A stretch of 64,000 bases of DNA from Aureimonas sp. AU20 (GTDB taxonomy: Bacteria; Pseudomonadota; Alphaproteobacteria; Rhizobiales; Rhizobiaceae), in NCBI RefSeq assembly GCF_001442755.1, contig NZ_CP006367.1, forward strand, positions 1,426,001 to 1,490,000, written 5' to 3'. The translations under genes were made by a program, and so were the position numbers. The notes under the pieces are model-generated. The model was not told the DNA's origin, did not search any database, and was given only the letters and a program-made list of their open reading frames with translations. Below, piece by piece: positions 44,554-56,587 of this stretch; position 1 is the first letter of the stretch, and each line of letters opens with the position of its first letter.

Positions 44554-44781
44554 TCAGGTCCCGAGGCCCGCCAGACGTTCGATCGCGCTGTCGAGCTCAT
44601 GGTCCATCGTGTGGATGCCGTCGGCGCGATTGTGCTCGGCGACGCGGCGCTTCCACTCCTCCAGGATCGAGCGCTTTTCGCCGCCATGCAGCCCGGCGTC
44701 TTCCACCACGGCCATGGGCGAGGCGTAGCTCTTGCCGTCGTCGCGATCGAACTTGCCGTATTTCAGGGACTCGGTGCTCAT
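44554..44781 (-). CDS. Conserved small protein of unknown function
   Basis: This 75-residue hydrophilic protein contains the pattern P-x-A-V-V-E-D-A-G-L-x3-E-K-R-x-I-L-E-E-W, then an acidic helix ending DSAIERLAGLG. Small proteins with this EKx2-L-x2-W pattern are widespread in Alphaproteobacteria without known role. The ribosome site AAGGAG at 8 nt is strong, and a good terminator follows, so I regard the gene as real. It lies downstream of tamB on the same strand after 116 bp. Confidence 0.7.
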   Translation of the reverse strand: MSTESLKYGKFDRDDGKSYASPMAVVEDAGLHGGEKRSILEEWKRRVAEHNRADGIHTMDHELDSAIERLAGLGT

Positions 44782-44897
44782 GTCTTACGCTCCTTCAGCG
44801 AGCGGGCGGCCGGCTTCATCGGCCGGCCGTCCCTCTTATCCCCGTCAAACGCATGGAGCCGCAAATTGTTGCGGGCGCGGAAGCAGGCCAGTGGGCC

Positions 44898-47800
44898 TCA
44901 ATATTCCTTCTCGTAGAAGATGCCGACCTCGCCGCCGCCGCCCGCAGTCACCGCGCCGCGCGCCTTGATGTCGGCCCCGAGATCGAGGTCGATCGAGACG
45001 CGGCCCGTGGAATCCACGCCGACATAGGTGTTCTCGTTGAGGTAGCGCCCGACGCCGACGGCCGCCTGACCGTCCGCCGTGGTGCGCACGTCGATGTCGT
45101 CCACGCCCAGCTGCGAGCGCAGATTGTCGAGAAGCCCGGTGGACCCGCCGACGCCGGCGAGCTGCGCTGCGGCGCTGGCGAGCTGGGCGATCTGGACGGG
45201 CGACAGGTCCGAGGTGCCCTGGCCGAAGATCAGCCGCGCCAGAACCTCGTCCTGCGGCAGGGCAGGGGAGGAGGAGAAGGCGAAGCTCGGGCTCGCGGCG
45301 GGGCCGGTGATCGCGACATAGACCGTCACCTCGCCCGTGTCCGAGGAGGCCAGGAGATCCAGCGTCGGCACCAGATTGCCGTCGAAGGTCAACGTCGCGC
45401 GCTCGAAGTTCAGGCGCCGCGACAGAAGCTGGAAGCGGCCGCGCCGCAGCTCGAAGGCGCCTGCGATGCCGAGATTCGACACCGGGCCGGTGATACGGAT
45501 CGTGCCGCCGAGCTCGAGATCCAGCCCCCGGCCGCGCACGAAGACGCGGTTCGGCGCGTTCAGCGTGACGTTGAGGCTGATGCCGGCTGAGCTCGTGGTG
45601 CCGCCCGAACCCGACTTGGGGTCGATCTCGCGCAGCTGCTGCAGGACGCGCGGCGGCGTGTTGCGCCGTTTGAGGTCGATACGCGCGACCGAGGTCGGAA
45701 GATTGTCGGGAACGAGGATCGCGATCTCGGACGCGTCGATCGTGCCGGCGAGAACCGCCGCGCCCGTCAGCGGTCCTTGCAGCGTCAGCCCGGCATTGAG
45801 GCGAACGGTGACGAGTTCGCCGTCGCTGTAGCGCCCGTCCTGCACGCGGATGGCGAGGTCGGCCGGAAAGCCGGCGCCAAGGCCGATCGTGCCCGAGACC
45901 GACACCGTGCCACCGCCGCCGAGCTGCGCGGTGACGCCCTGCAGCGTCGCCGTCTGGCCGTTCAGCGCGACCGTGGCGTTGATGGCGTTCACCGCCAGAT
46001 TGGCGCCGGTGTCGACGAAGCTCGCCCCGGCGGTGGAGACCGTGCCGACCACGTTCGGGTTGGCGGCGGTTCCGGTCACCGTGGCGTTGATGCGCGCCGT
46101 TCCCTGAACCGAGCGGCCGTTCTCCGCCAGGATGCGGTTGGCGAGCGAGAGCGGCGCCGTGCCGTCGAGGCGAAGGTCGAAGCTCGGCGTGCCCGCGACA
46201 TTGACCGAGCCGTTGGCGGCGAACTGAAGGCCCGAGCCCGACAGGGTCGAGTCCAGCGTCACGCGATTGTCGGCGAACTGGCCGTTGGCGGCGATGGCGA
46301 GCGGGCCGACGCCCGCGTCCCGCGTCGGTTGCACGGAGAAGCCGGCCAGCGACAGGTCGTATTGAACCTGGGGCGCGGCGATCGTGCCGCCCGCGCGCAC
46401 CCGGCCGTTGAGCGTGCCTTGGGGGCCGAGATCGGGCGCGGCGGCGGCCGCGATCGAGGCGGGGATATTGACGAGTTGAACGTCGAGATCGAGCCGTTCG
46501 CCCACCGTACCCGTCGCCTCCAGGCGGCCGGAGCCGAGCGTGACGCGAGCGGCGCGAAGGCTCGCGCTGCCATTGGCGAAGGTTCCGGCGGCGACCGCGT
46601 CGATCGGCGGCGCGCCGGCCTGGCGCGTCTGCGCCACGGAGACGCCATCGGCGCGCAGGTCGAACTCGGCATTGGGGGTGGAGAGCGAGCCGGTGGCCCG
46701 GGCGGTGCCCGAGAGCGTGCCGCGCGCGTCGAGGTCTGGCCTTGCGGCATTGGCGAGCGCCACGGGCAGCCGGTCGAGCGTCAGCGACAGGTCGAGGGCG
46801 CGGCCCACCGTGCCGGAGAGGTCGAGCGAGCCCTCGCCCACATCGATCCGCCCGCGCTCGAAGCGTGCCGTGCCGTCGGCATAGGTGCCGGCGACGTCCA
46901 GCGCCAGCGGGCGCACGCCGGACTGGCGCAGCGGCGCGGCGGTGAGATCGCGGCCGGTAAGCTGGAAGCGCGCGTCGGGATTGCTGATCGAGCCGGTGGC
47001 GGTGGCCGTGCCGTTGAGCGTGCCGGAAGCGCCGAGGCCGGGGCGCACGCCGTTGGCGAGCGCGGCCGGGAAATCAACGAGCTGAAGCTGGAGATCGAGG
47101 GCACGGCCGACGCTGCCCGTCGCTTCCAGGCGGCCCGAGCCGACATCGACCCGCGCCGTCTCGATCCGAACGGTGGCGGCGCGATAGGTGCCGGACACGT
47201 CCAGCGACAGGGGCTGCACGCCGGCGCGGCGCACCTCGGCGGCCGTGATGCCCGCGCCCGCCACGTCGAAGGTGACGGCCGGGTTCTGGAGCGAGCCGGT
47301 GGCCCGGGCCGTGCCGTTCAACAGGCCTCCGGCGTCGAGGCCGGAAACGAAGCCGTTGGCGAGCGCGACCGGAATGTCCACGAGGCGCAGGTCGAGATCG
47401 AGCGACTGACCCACCGTGCCCGTTGCGGTGACGGAGCCTTGGCCGAGCGTGACGCGCGCGGTGCGCAGCGTCGCGGTTCCGTCGCGATATTGGCCCTCGA
47501 GGGCGGCGTCGACCGCGTCGATCTTGGCCGCGCGGGTCTGGCTGGTGCGAACGCCGGCCGCGCGCAGGTCGAAGTCGAGATCGGGCGCGTTCGCGAGACC
47601 GCCGACCTTCAGCGTGCCGTCCAGCGTGCCCGAGGCGTCGAGCCCGGCGACGAAGGGATTGGCCAGCGCCAGCGGCAGGCGTTCCAGGGCGAGGTCGAGA
47701 TCGAGCCTGTCCGCCAGCGAGCCGGAGGCGGTGAGCGAGCCGGAGCCGACATCGAAGCGCAGCGTGCCGAGCGTGGTGCGAACCGAGCCGAGCGTCACCG

Positions 47801-50309
47801 TCGCGGGCTCGCGGAGCGCCAGCCGCGCGTTCGGAATGTCGGCGGTGAGGGTGCGAAGCTGCACCACCGTGCCGGCGTCGGTGAACGCGACGTCGCCGCT
47901 GAAACGGGTCGGTACGCCGTTGAGGGATGTTCTGGCGTTGATGGCGGTCGCGTCGTTGACGGTCTCCAGCGTCGCGTCGAGGTTCTCGATGCGCTGGCCG
48001 CCGGCCTGCAGCGTCGCGGCGCGGATCGTCCCCGCCGCCAGCGGTGCCTGGAGGAAATTCTGAATGCGCAGGTCGATCCGGGCGTTGGCGAGCCTGTTCG
48101 AGCCCAGCGTGACGCCGCCGGAGGTCAGGTCCACGTCGGCGACCGGCGTGCCGCCATTGCCGAGCGCGAAGGCGAGGCGGCCGCGCAGGTCGCCCGAGCC
48201 GGTCTGGCCGGCCAGCGCCAGAAGGGTGGAGGCGTCGGGCACGTCGACCGCGAGATCGCCCGAGGGGCGGTTCTGGCCGTCCAGCGACAGCGTGCCGGAC
48301 AGGTTGTTGCGGCCTTGGCGAAGGAGAAGATTGCGGAGCGAGCGCACCGAGCCTTCGGTGGCGAGGTCCGCCGTCAGTGCCAGCGGCGCGTCGTTGTAGG
48401 TGCCGTTGACGGCGATCGTGCCGCTCGGCGCATCGGGCGCGAACGTGCCGTCGATCCGCGCGTCGAGCGCTTGGAGCCGCCGCCCGGCGACCTCCAGATT
48501 CTCGGCGTTCGCCGTCAGCTTCACCTCCGGCGCGCTCAAGGTCCCGGCGGCATTGAGCGTGAAATTGGCCTTGCCCTTCAGCGCCTGGTCGGCGACCCCA
48601 GCCTGATCGAGGCGGCCGGTAATGGCGGCGGCAAGGGTCTCGCCCGTCAGGCTGGCCGAGCCGGCGATCTCCAGTGCGTCGCCATCCACAACGAGGTCGC
48701 TGACGCCGAGACTTCCGTCGGCGGCGCGGCGCGCCTGGCCGTTGATCGCCACGCGCTGGCCGACATAGGGCACGGCTTCGCGCGAAAGCGCCGCCGTTTC
48801 GAAGCTGGAGCGGATGTCGAGAAGGAAGGTCGAAAAGTTCAGCGCGGCCTGACCGCTCAACGCGAGATCGGCCGCGCCGGTGGTGAGCGTGGCGCGGTTG
48901 AAGCTGAGGCCGTCGCTGGTGAGCGCGCCGTCGGCGTCGAGCGCGATTGGCCCTTCCAGAACCCGCGAGGCGACCAGGGCGACCTGTGAATTCTGAGTGT
49001 TCGAGACGGTGGCGTTGCGCGCGTCGACCTTGAGCAGAAGGGGGCCGACGAGATTGTTGAGGTCGAAGGCGGAGGAGCGCACCGTCGCGCTGACCTCGTT
49101 CAGGACATAGGTCTCGAAGCCGGCGGTGCGGGCCTTGGCGGCGAGATCGATCCCAGCGGCGGAGAAGGCGCCGGTGAGCTTGGCGTCGAGCGAGGCGATT
49201 TCCAGCGCGGTGCGCGCGCCTTGCGAGCCGAAGGCAAGCGGGATCGGATCGCCCGATCCCGTGCGCAGCGCGAGCGTCAGATCGTTGGCGGAGCCGCTGC
49301 GGTCGAGCGTGCCCTGGGCGGTGAGGTTGAGCGGGCCGGACTGGAGGCGCCCAGCGTCGATCACGATCGCGCCGTCGTTGCGCAGGAGGACATTGGCGTT
49401 GAGCGCAAGGTCCTTGCCAACCGAGCCGAGATAGGCCTCCGGCACGAAAGGCTGCGTCAGGGCGGTGAGCGTCGCCGAGACGCGCCGTCCGTCCGCGCCG
49501 GTCTGCGTCGTCGCCTGCAGCGTTGCGGCGCGCTCGGTGCCGAGGTCCACCGTGCCGTTGGCGGCGAAATTGTCGAAGGGACCGGAGCCCTGGATGCTGA
49601 GCGCGACGGGCGGGGCCCCCGGCAGTTTCAGGAGCCCGGCGACGAGGCCGCCCGCCGGCTCGCTGGCTGTCACGTTCAGTTCCAGCCGGTTGGCCCCCGG
49701 CTGGAAGCCGATCTTCAGCGCGATGTCGCCGCCCTGGTCGAGGCGACGGATCGCGGCCTGCAGGTCGAGCTGCGCCGGGTCGGCGGCGAGCGTCAGCCCG
49801 GCTTCCGCCGAAAGGCGCGCGGGAACGCCGGCCACGGCCTCGCCCAGCACGAATTCGTTGATCGCGATGCGGCCGATATTGGCGGTAATGCTCGGCAGCG
49901 AGAAGCCGCCCGAGGAAGCTTCGGTCGTCTGCGTCGACGCGCGGGGCAGGCGGTCGAGCCGGATCGAGCCGGCTGAAAGGTTCTGGATCTCGACATTCTT
50001 GCGCACCAGCGCCAACGGCGACCAGTCCAGCGCGAGGTCGCGCGCGGTCAGCCAGACGCCGTCGCGGTCCGACACCGTGACCTCCTCGATCCGCACATTG
50101 CCGCTCAGCGCGCCCGAGAGGCCCTGGATCTTCACCTGCCTGTCCTCGGTGGACAGGAGGTTTTCCAGCTGGCCGGCGAGGAACTGCGCCTTTGCGGGCT
50201 GCGTCGCGGCGAGCGAGGCGAAGACGCAGGCGAGCAGCACGAAGGCCCCGCGCAGGCGGGCCAGACGGCTGAGAAGGAGGCGGTCGAGAAGGAGGTGCAT
50301 CGTCATCAT
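44898..50309 (-). CDS. tamB: Translocation and assembly module protein TamB, expanded form
   Basis: The 1803-residue protein has an N-terminal membrane anchor or signal (GAFVLLACVFASLAATQPAKAQ), a very long beta-rich periplasmic span and a C-terminal DUF490/TamB domain (residues about 1450-1803; GAFELRRGRFQLLSRRLNFERATLTFDG). TamB bridges the periplasm and, with TamA, serves outer-membrane protein insertion or lipid transport. E. coli TamB has about 1260 residues; the excess here comes partly from five tandem 101-residue units. Its ATG overlaps the tamA stop. Confidence 0.93.
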   Translation of the reverse strand: MMTMHLLLDRLLLSRLARLRGAFVLLACVFASLAATQPAKAQFLAGQLENLLSTEDRQVKIQGLSGALSGNVRIEEVTVSDRDGVWLTARDLALDWSPLALVRKNVEIQNLSAGSIRLDRLPRASTQTTEASSGGFSLPSITANIGRIAINEFVLGEAVAGVPARLSAEAGLTLAADPAQLDLQAAIRRLDQGGDIALKIGFQPGANRLELNVTASEPAGGLVAGLLKLPGAPPVALSIQGSGPFDNFAANGTVDLGTERAATLQATTQTGADGRRVSATLTALTQPFVPEAYLGSVGKDLALNANVLLRNDGAIVIDAGRLQSGPLNLTAQGTLDRSGSANDLTLALRTGSGDPIPLAFGSQGARTALEIASLDAKLTGAFSAAGIDLAAKARTAGFETYVLNEVSATVRSSAFDLNNLVGPLLLKVDARNATVSNTQNSQVALVASRVLEGPIALDADGALTSDGLSFNRATLTTGAADLALSGQAALNFSTFLLDIRSSFETAALSREAVPYVGQRVAINGQARRAADGSLGVSDLVVDGDALEIAGSASLTGETLAAAITGRLDQAGVADQALKGKANFTLNAAGTLSAPEVKLTANAENLEVAGRRLQALDARIDGTFAPDAPSGTIAVNGTYNDAPLALTADLATEGSVRSLRNLLLRQGRNNLSGTLSLDGQNRPSGDLAVDVPDASTLLALAGQTGSGDLRGRLAFALGNGGTPVADVDLTSGGVTLGSNRLANARIDLRIQNFLQAPLAAGTIRAATLQAGGQRIENLDATLETVNDATAINARTSLNGVPTRFSGDVAFTDAGTVVQLRTLTADIPNARLALREPATVTLGSVRTTLGTLRFDVGSGSLTASGSLADRLDLDLALERLPLALANPFVAGLDASGTLDGTLKVGGLANAPDLDFDLRAAGVRTSQTRAAKIDAVDAALEGQYRDGTATLRTARVTLGQGSVTATGTVGQSLDLDLRLVDIPVALANGFVSGLDAGGLLNGTARATGSLQNPAVTFDVAGAGITAAEVRRAGVQPLSLDVSGTYRAATVRIETARVDVGSGRLEATGSVGRALDLQLQLVDFPAALANGVRPGLGASGTLNGTATATGSISNPDARFQLTGRDLTAAPLRQSGVRPLALDVAGTYADGTARFERGRIDVGEGSLDLSGTVGRALDLSLTLDRLPVALANAARPDLDARGTLSGTARATGSLSTPNAEFDLRADGVSVAQTRQAGAPPIDAVAAGTFANGSASLRAARVTLGSGRLEATGTVGERLDLDVQLVNIPASIAAAAAPDLGPQGTLNGRVRAGGTIAAPQVQYDLSLAGFSVQPTRDAGVGPLAIAANGQFADNRVTLDSTLSGSGLQFAANGSVNVAGTPSFDLRLDGTAPLSLANRILAENGRSVQGTARINATVTGTAANPNVVGTVSTAGASFVDTGANLAVNAINATVALNGQTATLQGVTAQLGGGGTVSVSGTIGLGAGFPADLAIRVQDGRYSDGELVTVRLNAGLTLQGPLTGAAVLAGTIDASEIAILVPDNLPTSVARIDLKRRNTPPRVLQQLREIDPKSGSGGTTSSAGISLNVTLNAPNRVFVRGRGLDLELGGTIRITGPVSNLGIAGAFELRRGRFQLLSRRLNFERATLTFDGNLVPTLDLLASSDTGEVTVYVAITGPAASPSFAFSSSPALPQDEVLARLIFGQGTSDLSPVQIAQLASAAAQLAGVGGSTGLLDNLRSQLGVDDIDVRTTADGQAAVGVGRYLNENTYVGVDSTGRVSIDLDLGADIKARGAVTAGGGGEVGIFYEKEY
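46262..47705 (-). repeat. Five tandem 303-bp units inside tamB
   Basis: The landmark (A/P)xGxLxG in each unit falls at plus-strand positions near 47634, 47331, 47028, 46725 and 46422, exactly 303 bp apart. Each unit reads LPxALAN...G-T-L-x-G-T...R-V-x-x-G-x-G-x-L-x-A-T-G-x-V-G. Protein identity between units is moderate, so the duplication is old but the length is strictly kept. Confidence 0.85.
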
Positions 50310-52273
50310 CAGAAGGCCTGTCCGATGCCGGCATAAATCTGGAAGTCGCTGTCGCGCGGGCCGGGGTCGAGCGGCACACCGACATCGACGCGGATCGGGC
50401 CGAAGCTCGTCATGTAGCGCGCGCCGACGCCCGCGCCGATCTTCAGCTTGCTGAAGTCGGGGGCGAAATCGTCGCCCACCGCGCCCGCGTCCACGAAGGG
50501 CACGACCTGGATATTGTCCGTCACCTTGAAGCGCAGCTCGGCCGAAGCCTCGAACACCGACAGGCCGCCGATCGGCGTGTCGACGAAGCGCGCATTGGTG
50601 CCGGGTAGCGCGAAGCCGGGGTAGTAGGGTCCGATGGACTGGAACACGTAACCGCGCACCGAGCCGCCGCCGCCGGCGTAGAAGCGCCGGTCGTTCGGCA
50701 CGTCTTCGAGATCGGCGCCCGCCACGATGCCGTAGCCGACGCGCCCGGCCAGCACGAAGCGGCTTTCCTGATCGAAGGAGAGATAGGCCGAGGCGTCGGC
50801 CCGCGCCTTCACGAAGGGCACGGAGTTCTCGAACTCGTAAGTCGGCTCGGCCGAGAGCGACGCGAGGAAGCCCTTGGTCGGGTTCAACTTGTTGTCGCGC
50901 GTGTCGAACGTGTAGGTCACCGGCACGGAGGCCAGGAGGAACTCCTCGTCGGAAACGAGATAGTCGGTGATGGTCTCGTACTCCGCCTTCACGGCGACAG
51001 TCAGCCGCTGCCGGTCGTCGATCGAATACTCCACCCCGTTGGATACGGCGATGGAGCTGCGGTCGTAGGCCAGGGGCTGCTCGGTCAGCGCGGTGATCGA
51101 GCCGACATAGACGGAGTCGGGGCCGAGCACGCCCGGCTTCTTGAAGGTCGCGCCCAGCTTGTAGTCGAAGCCGTCGAGCTCACGGCCGGTGGTGCTGATC
51201 GTGTCGGCGCCGATGCGCGAGACCGCGCCTTCGAGGCGCAGGCTCTCGGCCCGGCCGAACAGGTTGCGATGCTCCCAATAGGCGTTCACGCCGCCGCCTT
51301 CGGTGTTGGAGAAGGTGGCGCCCGCGCCGAAGACGCGCAGCTTCCGCTCGGCCACCGTCACCTGCACGGGCAGCGTGCCGTCGTCCACCTGCGCGTCGCC
51401 GGCCTTGACCGAGACCGTGGAGAATACGCCGAGATCGACGAGGCGCTTGCGCGCCTTTTCCAGCGTCGCGGTGGAGAAGGTCGAGCCCGGTTCGATGCCC
51501 GCCATGAAGGCGACGAAGCCCGGCTCCATGCGCTGCGTTCCGGTGACGTAGGTCTGGCCGAAGGGCACGGGAGGGCCGGGCGAAACGGTGAGGTCGATGT
51601 CGATCCGCTTGGTCGCGCTGTCGGCCACGATGTTGCGCGCCGTCACGGCGACGAAGGGCCGGCCCTCGTTGCGCAAGTCTGTTAGAAGCCGCGCCTCGGA
51701 GGCGAGGATGCGGGTCGAATCGGCCGATGCGCCGGGGGCGAGGTCGTAGGGCACGGCGTCCACGGGAACGCCGTTGGCGGTGATGCGCACGGTGCCCAGC
51801 GTGAAGAGAGGGCCGGGCTCGACGGTGATCTCCACCGGCACGGGGCGCGAGGTGTCGAACGTGGCGTCGGGCGCAAGGTCGGCGATATCGCGCCCCTCGA
51901 TGCGGATCGTGACGAGGCCGTCGTAGCGGGAATTCTCATAGAGCGTGGCGACGAGGCGGCGCCGGTCGTTGCGCGCCTTGGCCAGCAGCCCGAGCGAGCC
52001 CGACACGGCCTCCTTCTCGTCAGCCACCAGCGAGGAAGCCTTGGTGAGCGTCTTCTCCAGCCCGTCCACGTCCTGCGTCACGTTGAGCGTCGCGGTGTAG
52101 CGCACGGGATCGGGGAGGTCGCTCGGCGTCTCCTCGCGGCTGCCGAAAAGGTTGAACGGGTCGAGAAACTTCGGCAGCGCGTCGGCCGGGGCCGGCGCGC
52201 TCACGAGCCCGAGGCCAAAGGCCATGGCGGGCAGGCCGTAGGCCGTCCCGGCCCAACGCTTCAATCCTGACAT
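50309..52273 (-). CDS. tamA: Outer-membrane protein assembly factor TamA
   Basis: This 654-residue Omp85-family protein has a signal peptide (PAMAFGLGLVSAPAPADA), POTRA domains (about residues 55-330, with VTVEPGPLFTLGTVRI and VTVSPGPPVPFGQTYVTG) and a C-terminal 16-strand barrel. Barrel signatures are GGGGSVRGYVFQSIGP (the RGY lid-lock motif) and a terminal GIGQAF with aromatic last residue. The ATG at 52273 is used. It is the first gene of the tamA-tamB operon. Confidence 0.94.
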   Translation of the reverse strand: MSGLKRWAGTAYGLPAMAFGLGLVSAPAPADALPKFLDPFNLFGSREETPSDLPDPVRYTATLNVTQDVDGLEKTLTKASSLVADEKEAVSGSLGLLAKARNDRRRLVATLYENSRYDGLVTIRIEGRDIADLAPDATFDTSRPVPVEITVEPGPLFTLGTVRITANGVPVDAVPYDLAPGASADSTRILASEARLLTDLRNEGRPFVAVTARNIVADSATKRIDIDLTVSPGPPVPFGQTYVTGTQRMEPGFVAFMAGIEPGSTFSTATLEKARKRLVDLGVFSTVSVKAGDAQVDDGTLPVQVTVAERKLRVFGAGATFSNTEGGGVNAYWEHRNLFGRAESLRLEGAVSRIGADTISTTGRELDGFDYKLGATFKKPGVLGPDSVYVGSITALTEQPLAYDRSSIAVSNGVEYSIDDRQRLTVAVKAEYETITDYLVSDEEFLLASVPVTYTFDTRDNKLNPTKGFLASLSAEPTYEFENSVPFVKARADASAYLSFDQESRFVLAGRVGYGIVAGADLEDVPNDRRFYAGGGGSVRGYVFQSIGPYYPGFALPGTNARFVDTPIGGLSVFEASAELRFKVTDNIQVVPFVDAGAVGDDFAPDFSKLKIGAGVGARYMTSFGPIRVDVGVPLDPGPRDSDFQIYAGIGQAF

Positions 52274-52732
52274 CAACGCGAAACGCTCTCTTTGCCGGAC
52301 GTCATCGGGGCGGGGACAAGAGGACCGGCGCGCCGTGGCGCTTCCCGGATGATCTCCGCTGCGATGGCCGCCCCAGCCGTCGCTCCCCCGTGCTTCCTCT
52401 CAAAATGCCGGTCCGGACTGAAATAACAACCGCGCGACGACGGCCTACGCCGATTCCCCGAACCTTTTGTGGGACTTGCGCCACACATTGTTAACGCCGC
52501 CGCGCCCGGCTCCTTAACGGCCGGCGCGGAAGTGGGTCCTATCGCCGCAGGGGCATCTCGCCGGCGTCTGGAACGGTTCCAGAAATCGCTTGCCGAGGGC
52601 CGCCAGCCGGGGCAGTCTCCGCTCAGCCGAACGGCCGAGAACGGCGCGGGGGACAGGGCACTGTCTCGAACGCGCGCCGGCCGCAGAGCGTCCGCTCGGG
52701 CGCGCCCCGGCACGTGTTCTCGGGAGGAACGG
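52274..52732. other. 459-bp divergent intergenic region, tamA and molybdenum hydroxylase operon
   Basis: No gene with support is seen. It holds a GC-rich hairpin (52501-52510 with 52520-52528, one bulged base) and a perfect 17-bp palindrome (52567-52583). Promoters for both directions must be here, but I cannot assign hexamers. Confidence 0.6.
52567..52583. promoter_or_regulatory. Operator-like palindrome upstream of the molybdenum hydroxylase operon
   Basis: TCTGGAAC-G-GTTCCAGA is a perfect 8-1-8 inverted repeat about 150 bp before the first structural gene. Its symmetry and length suit a dimeric regulator. No regulator gene is adjacent. Confidence 0.45.
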
Positions 52733-53233
52733 ATGACCGAAATTTCTGTGGTGGTGAACGGCCGCAAGATGCAGGGCCAGGCGGAGGATCGCGTTCTCCT
52801 CGTCCAGTTCCTGCGCGATACGCTCGGGCTCACCGGCACCCATGTCGGCTGCGACACGTCGCAATGCGGCGCCTGCATCGTGCATGTCGACGGGCGCGCG
52901 GTGAAATCCTGCACCATGCTGGCCGTGCAGGCCGAGGGCTGCGAGATCACCACGATCGAGGGCATCGCCAAGGGGCAGGAGCTGCATCCCGTCCAGGCCG
53001 CGTTTCGCGAGCATCACGGGCTTCAGTGCGGCTACTGCACGCCGGGCATGATCATGACCGCCGTGGACATGATCCGTCGCCATGACGGCGTTCTCGACGA
53101 GAAGACCGTGCGCGACGAGCTGGACGGCAATATCTGCCGCTGCACCGGCTACCACAACATCGTGAAGGCGGTTCTGGCCGCCGCCGAGACCATGCGCGCC
53201 GCGCCCACTGAGCAGCGCATCGCCGCCGAATAG
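52733..53233 (+). CDS. Molybdenum hydroxylase small subunit (2Fe-2S), CoxS-like
   Basis: This 166-residue electron-transfer subunit has the plant-type cluster C40-x4-C45-x2-C48...C60 and the second cluster C99-x2-C102...C135-x-C137 (CGYCTPG, CRCTGY). It moves electrons from the Mo site to FAD. GGGAGGAACGG precedes the ATG. It is first in the small-large-medium operon. Annotations often read carbon-monoxide dehydrogenase small subunit, but see the large subunit. Confidence 0.93.
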   Translation: MTEISVVVNGRKMQGQAEDRVLLVQFLRDTLGLTGTHVGCDTSQCGACIVHVDGRAVKSCTMLAVQAEGCEITTIEGIAKGQELHPVQAAFREHHGLQCGYCTPGMIMTAVDMIRRHDGVLDEKTVRDELDGNICRCTGYHNIVKAVLAAAETMRAAPTEQRIAAE

Positions 53234-53351
53234 GCCGCCCGGCCCCTTTCGGGCCGCCGCCGCACCAGCAGCATTCATCACGGGGCGCCCCGATGCGCCG
53301 GCCTCGCGCGCATCCCGCCGGCCCCCGATTGGCATTTCGGGAGGATGAGAC

Positions 53352-55706
<2,355 letters not shown>

Positions 55707-55723
55707 AGGGGGAGGGAAGAGCC

Positions 55724-56524
55724 ATGTACGAGACCCAATACAGTCGCGCGAACTCCCTGGCCGAGGCCGCCCAGCTTCTTGCCCAGGGCGGCGAGGAAGC
55801 CAAGTATCTCGGCGGCGGCATGACGCTGATCCCGACCATGAAGGCGCGGCTCGCCGCCCCATCCGCGCTGATCGACCTTCGCCACGTGCCGGAGATGAAG
55901 GGCATCACGGTGGAGGGCCGCCATGTGCGGATCGGCGGCGGCGTCACGCATTTCGAGGTGGCGACCTCGCGCGCAATCGAGGCGGTGGCGCCGGGCTTCA
56001 CCGAGCTCGCCAATTTGATCGGCGATCCCGCCGTGCGCCACATGGGCACGATCGGCGGCGTCGTCGCCAATTTCGATCCGGCGGCGGATTATCCCGCTGC
56101 ACTTCTAGCGCTGGGCGGCACGATCGAGACAGACCGGGGCGAATATGGCGCGGACGAGTTCTTTCTCGGCCTGTTCGAAACGGCGCTGAGCGAGGGCGAG
56201 ATCGTCAAGGCCGTCCGCTTCGAGGCGCCGGACGCTTCGGCCTACGAGAAGTTCCGCAACCCCGCCTCGCGCTATGCCATGTGCGGGGTCTACGTGTCCC
56301 GGCGCGGCGGCGATGTGCGCGTCGCCGTCACCGGCGCGGGCGCCAACGGCGCCTTCCGCTGGAAGGCGGCGGAAGCGGCCCTCTCGGCCCGCTTCGAGCC
56401 GGAGGCGGTGGAAGGGCTCACCGTGCCGGAAGGCGACATGATCGGCGATCTTCACGGCTCGTCCGAATACCGCGCTGCGCTGGTTCCGGTCGTCACCAAG
56501 CGGGCGGTGCGCAAGGCGCGCTGA
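55724..56524 (+). CDS. Molybdenum hydroxylase medium subunit (FAD), CoxM-like
   Basis: This 266-residue FAD subunit has the binding motifs AKYLGGGMTLIPTMK and HMGTIGGVVANFDPAADYPAALLALG. It passes electrons to the quinone pool or another acceptor. It starts 17 bp after the large subunit with AGGGGGAGGG upstream. The operon ends here with a strong terminator; no maturation genes (CoxD/E/F-like, MobA-like) are in the window. Confidence 0.93.
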   Translation: MYETQYSRANSLAEAAQLLAQGGEEAKYLGGGMTLIPTMKARLAAPSALIDLRHVPEMKGITVEGRHVRIGGGVTHFEVATSRAIEAVAPGFTELANLIGDPAVRHMGTIGGVVANFDPAADYPAALLALGGTIETDRGEYGADEFFLGLFETALSEGEIVKAVRFEAPDASAYEKFRNPASRYAMCGVYVSRRGGDVRVAVTGAGANGAFRWKAAEAALSARFEPEAVEGLTVPEGDMIGDLHGSSEYRAALVPVVTKRAVRKAR

Positions 56525-56539
56525 CGCATCCGGTCAACG

Positions 56540-56573
56540 AAAAAAGCGCCCGGTTTTGGCCGGGCGCTTTTTT
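56540..56573. terminator. Bidirectional intrinsic terminator
   Basis: A 14-bp stem (AAAAAAGCGCCCGG, 56540-56553, with 56560-56573) has T-runs in either direction. It serves the molybdenum hydroxylase operon rightward and the BA14K-like gene leftward. Confidence 0.93.
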
Positions 56574-56587
56574 GTTCGGGATGGCGT

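Noticed and set aside
45777..48989. A 1070-codon open frame on the plus strand opposite tamB
   Set aside because: It is antisense to the repeat region of tamB, has low-complexity Arg/Gly/Val composition and no start signal. It mirrors the repeats of the real gene.
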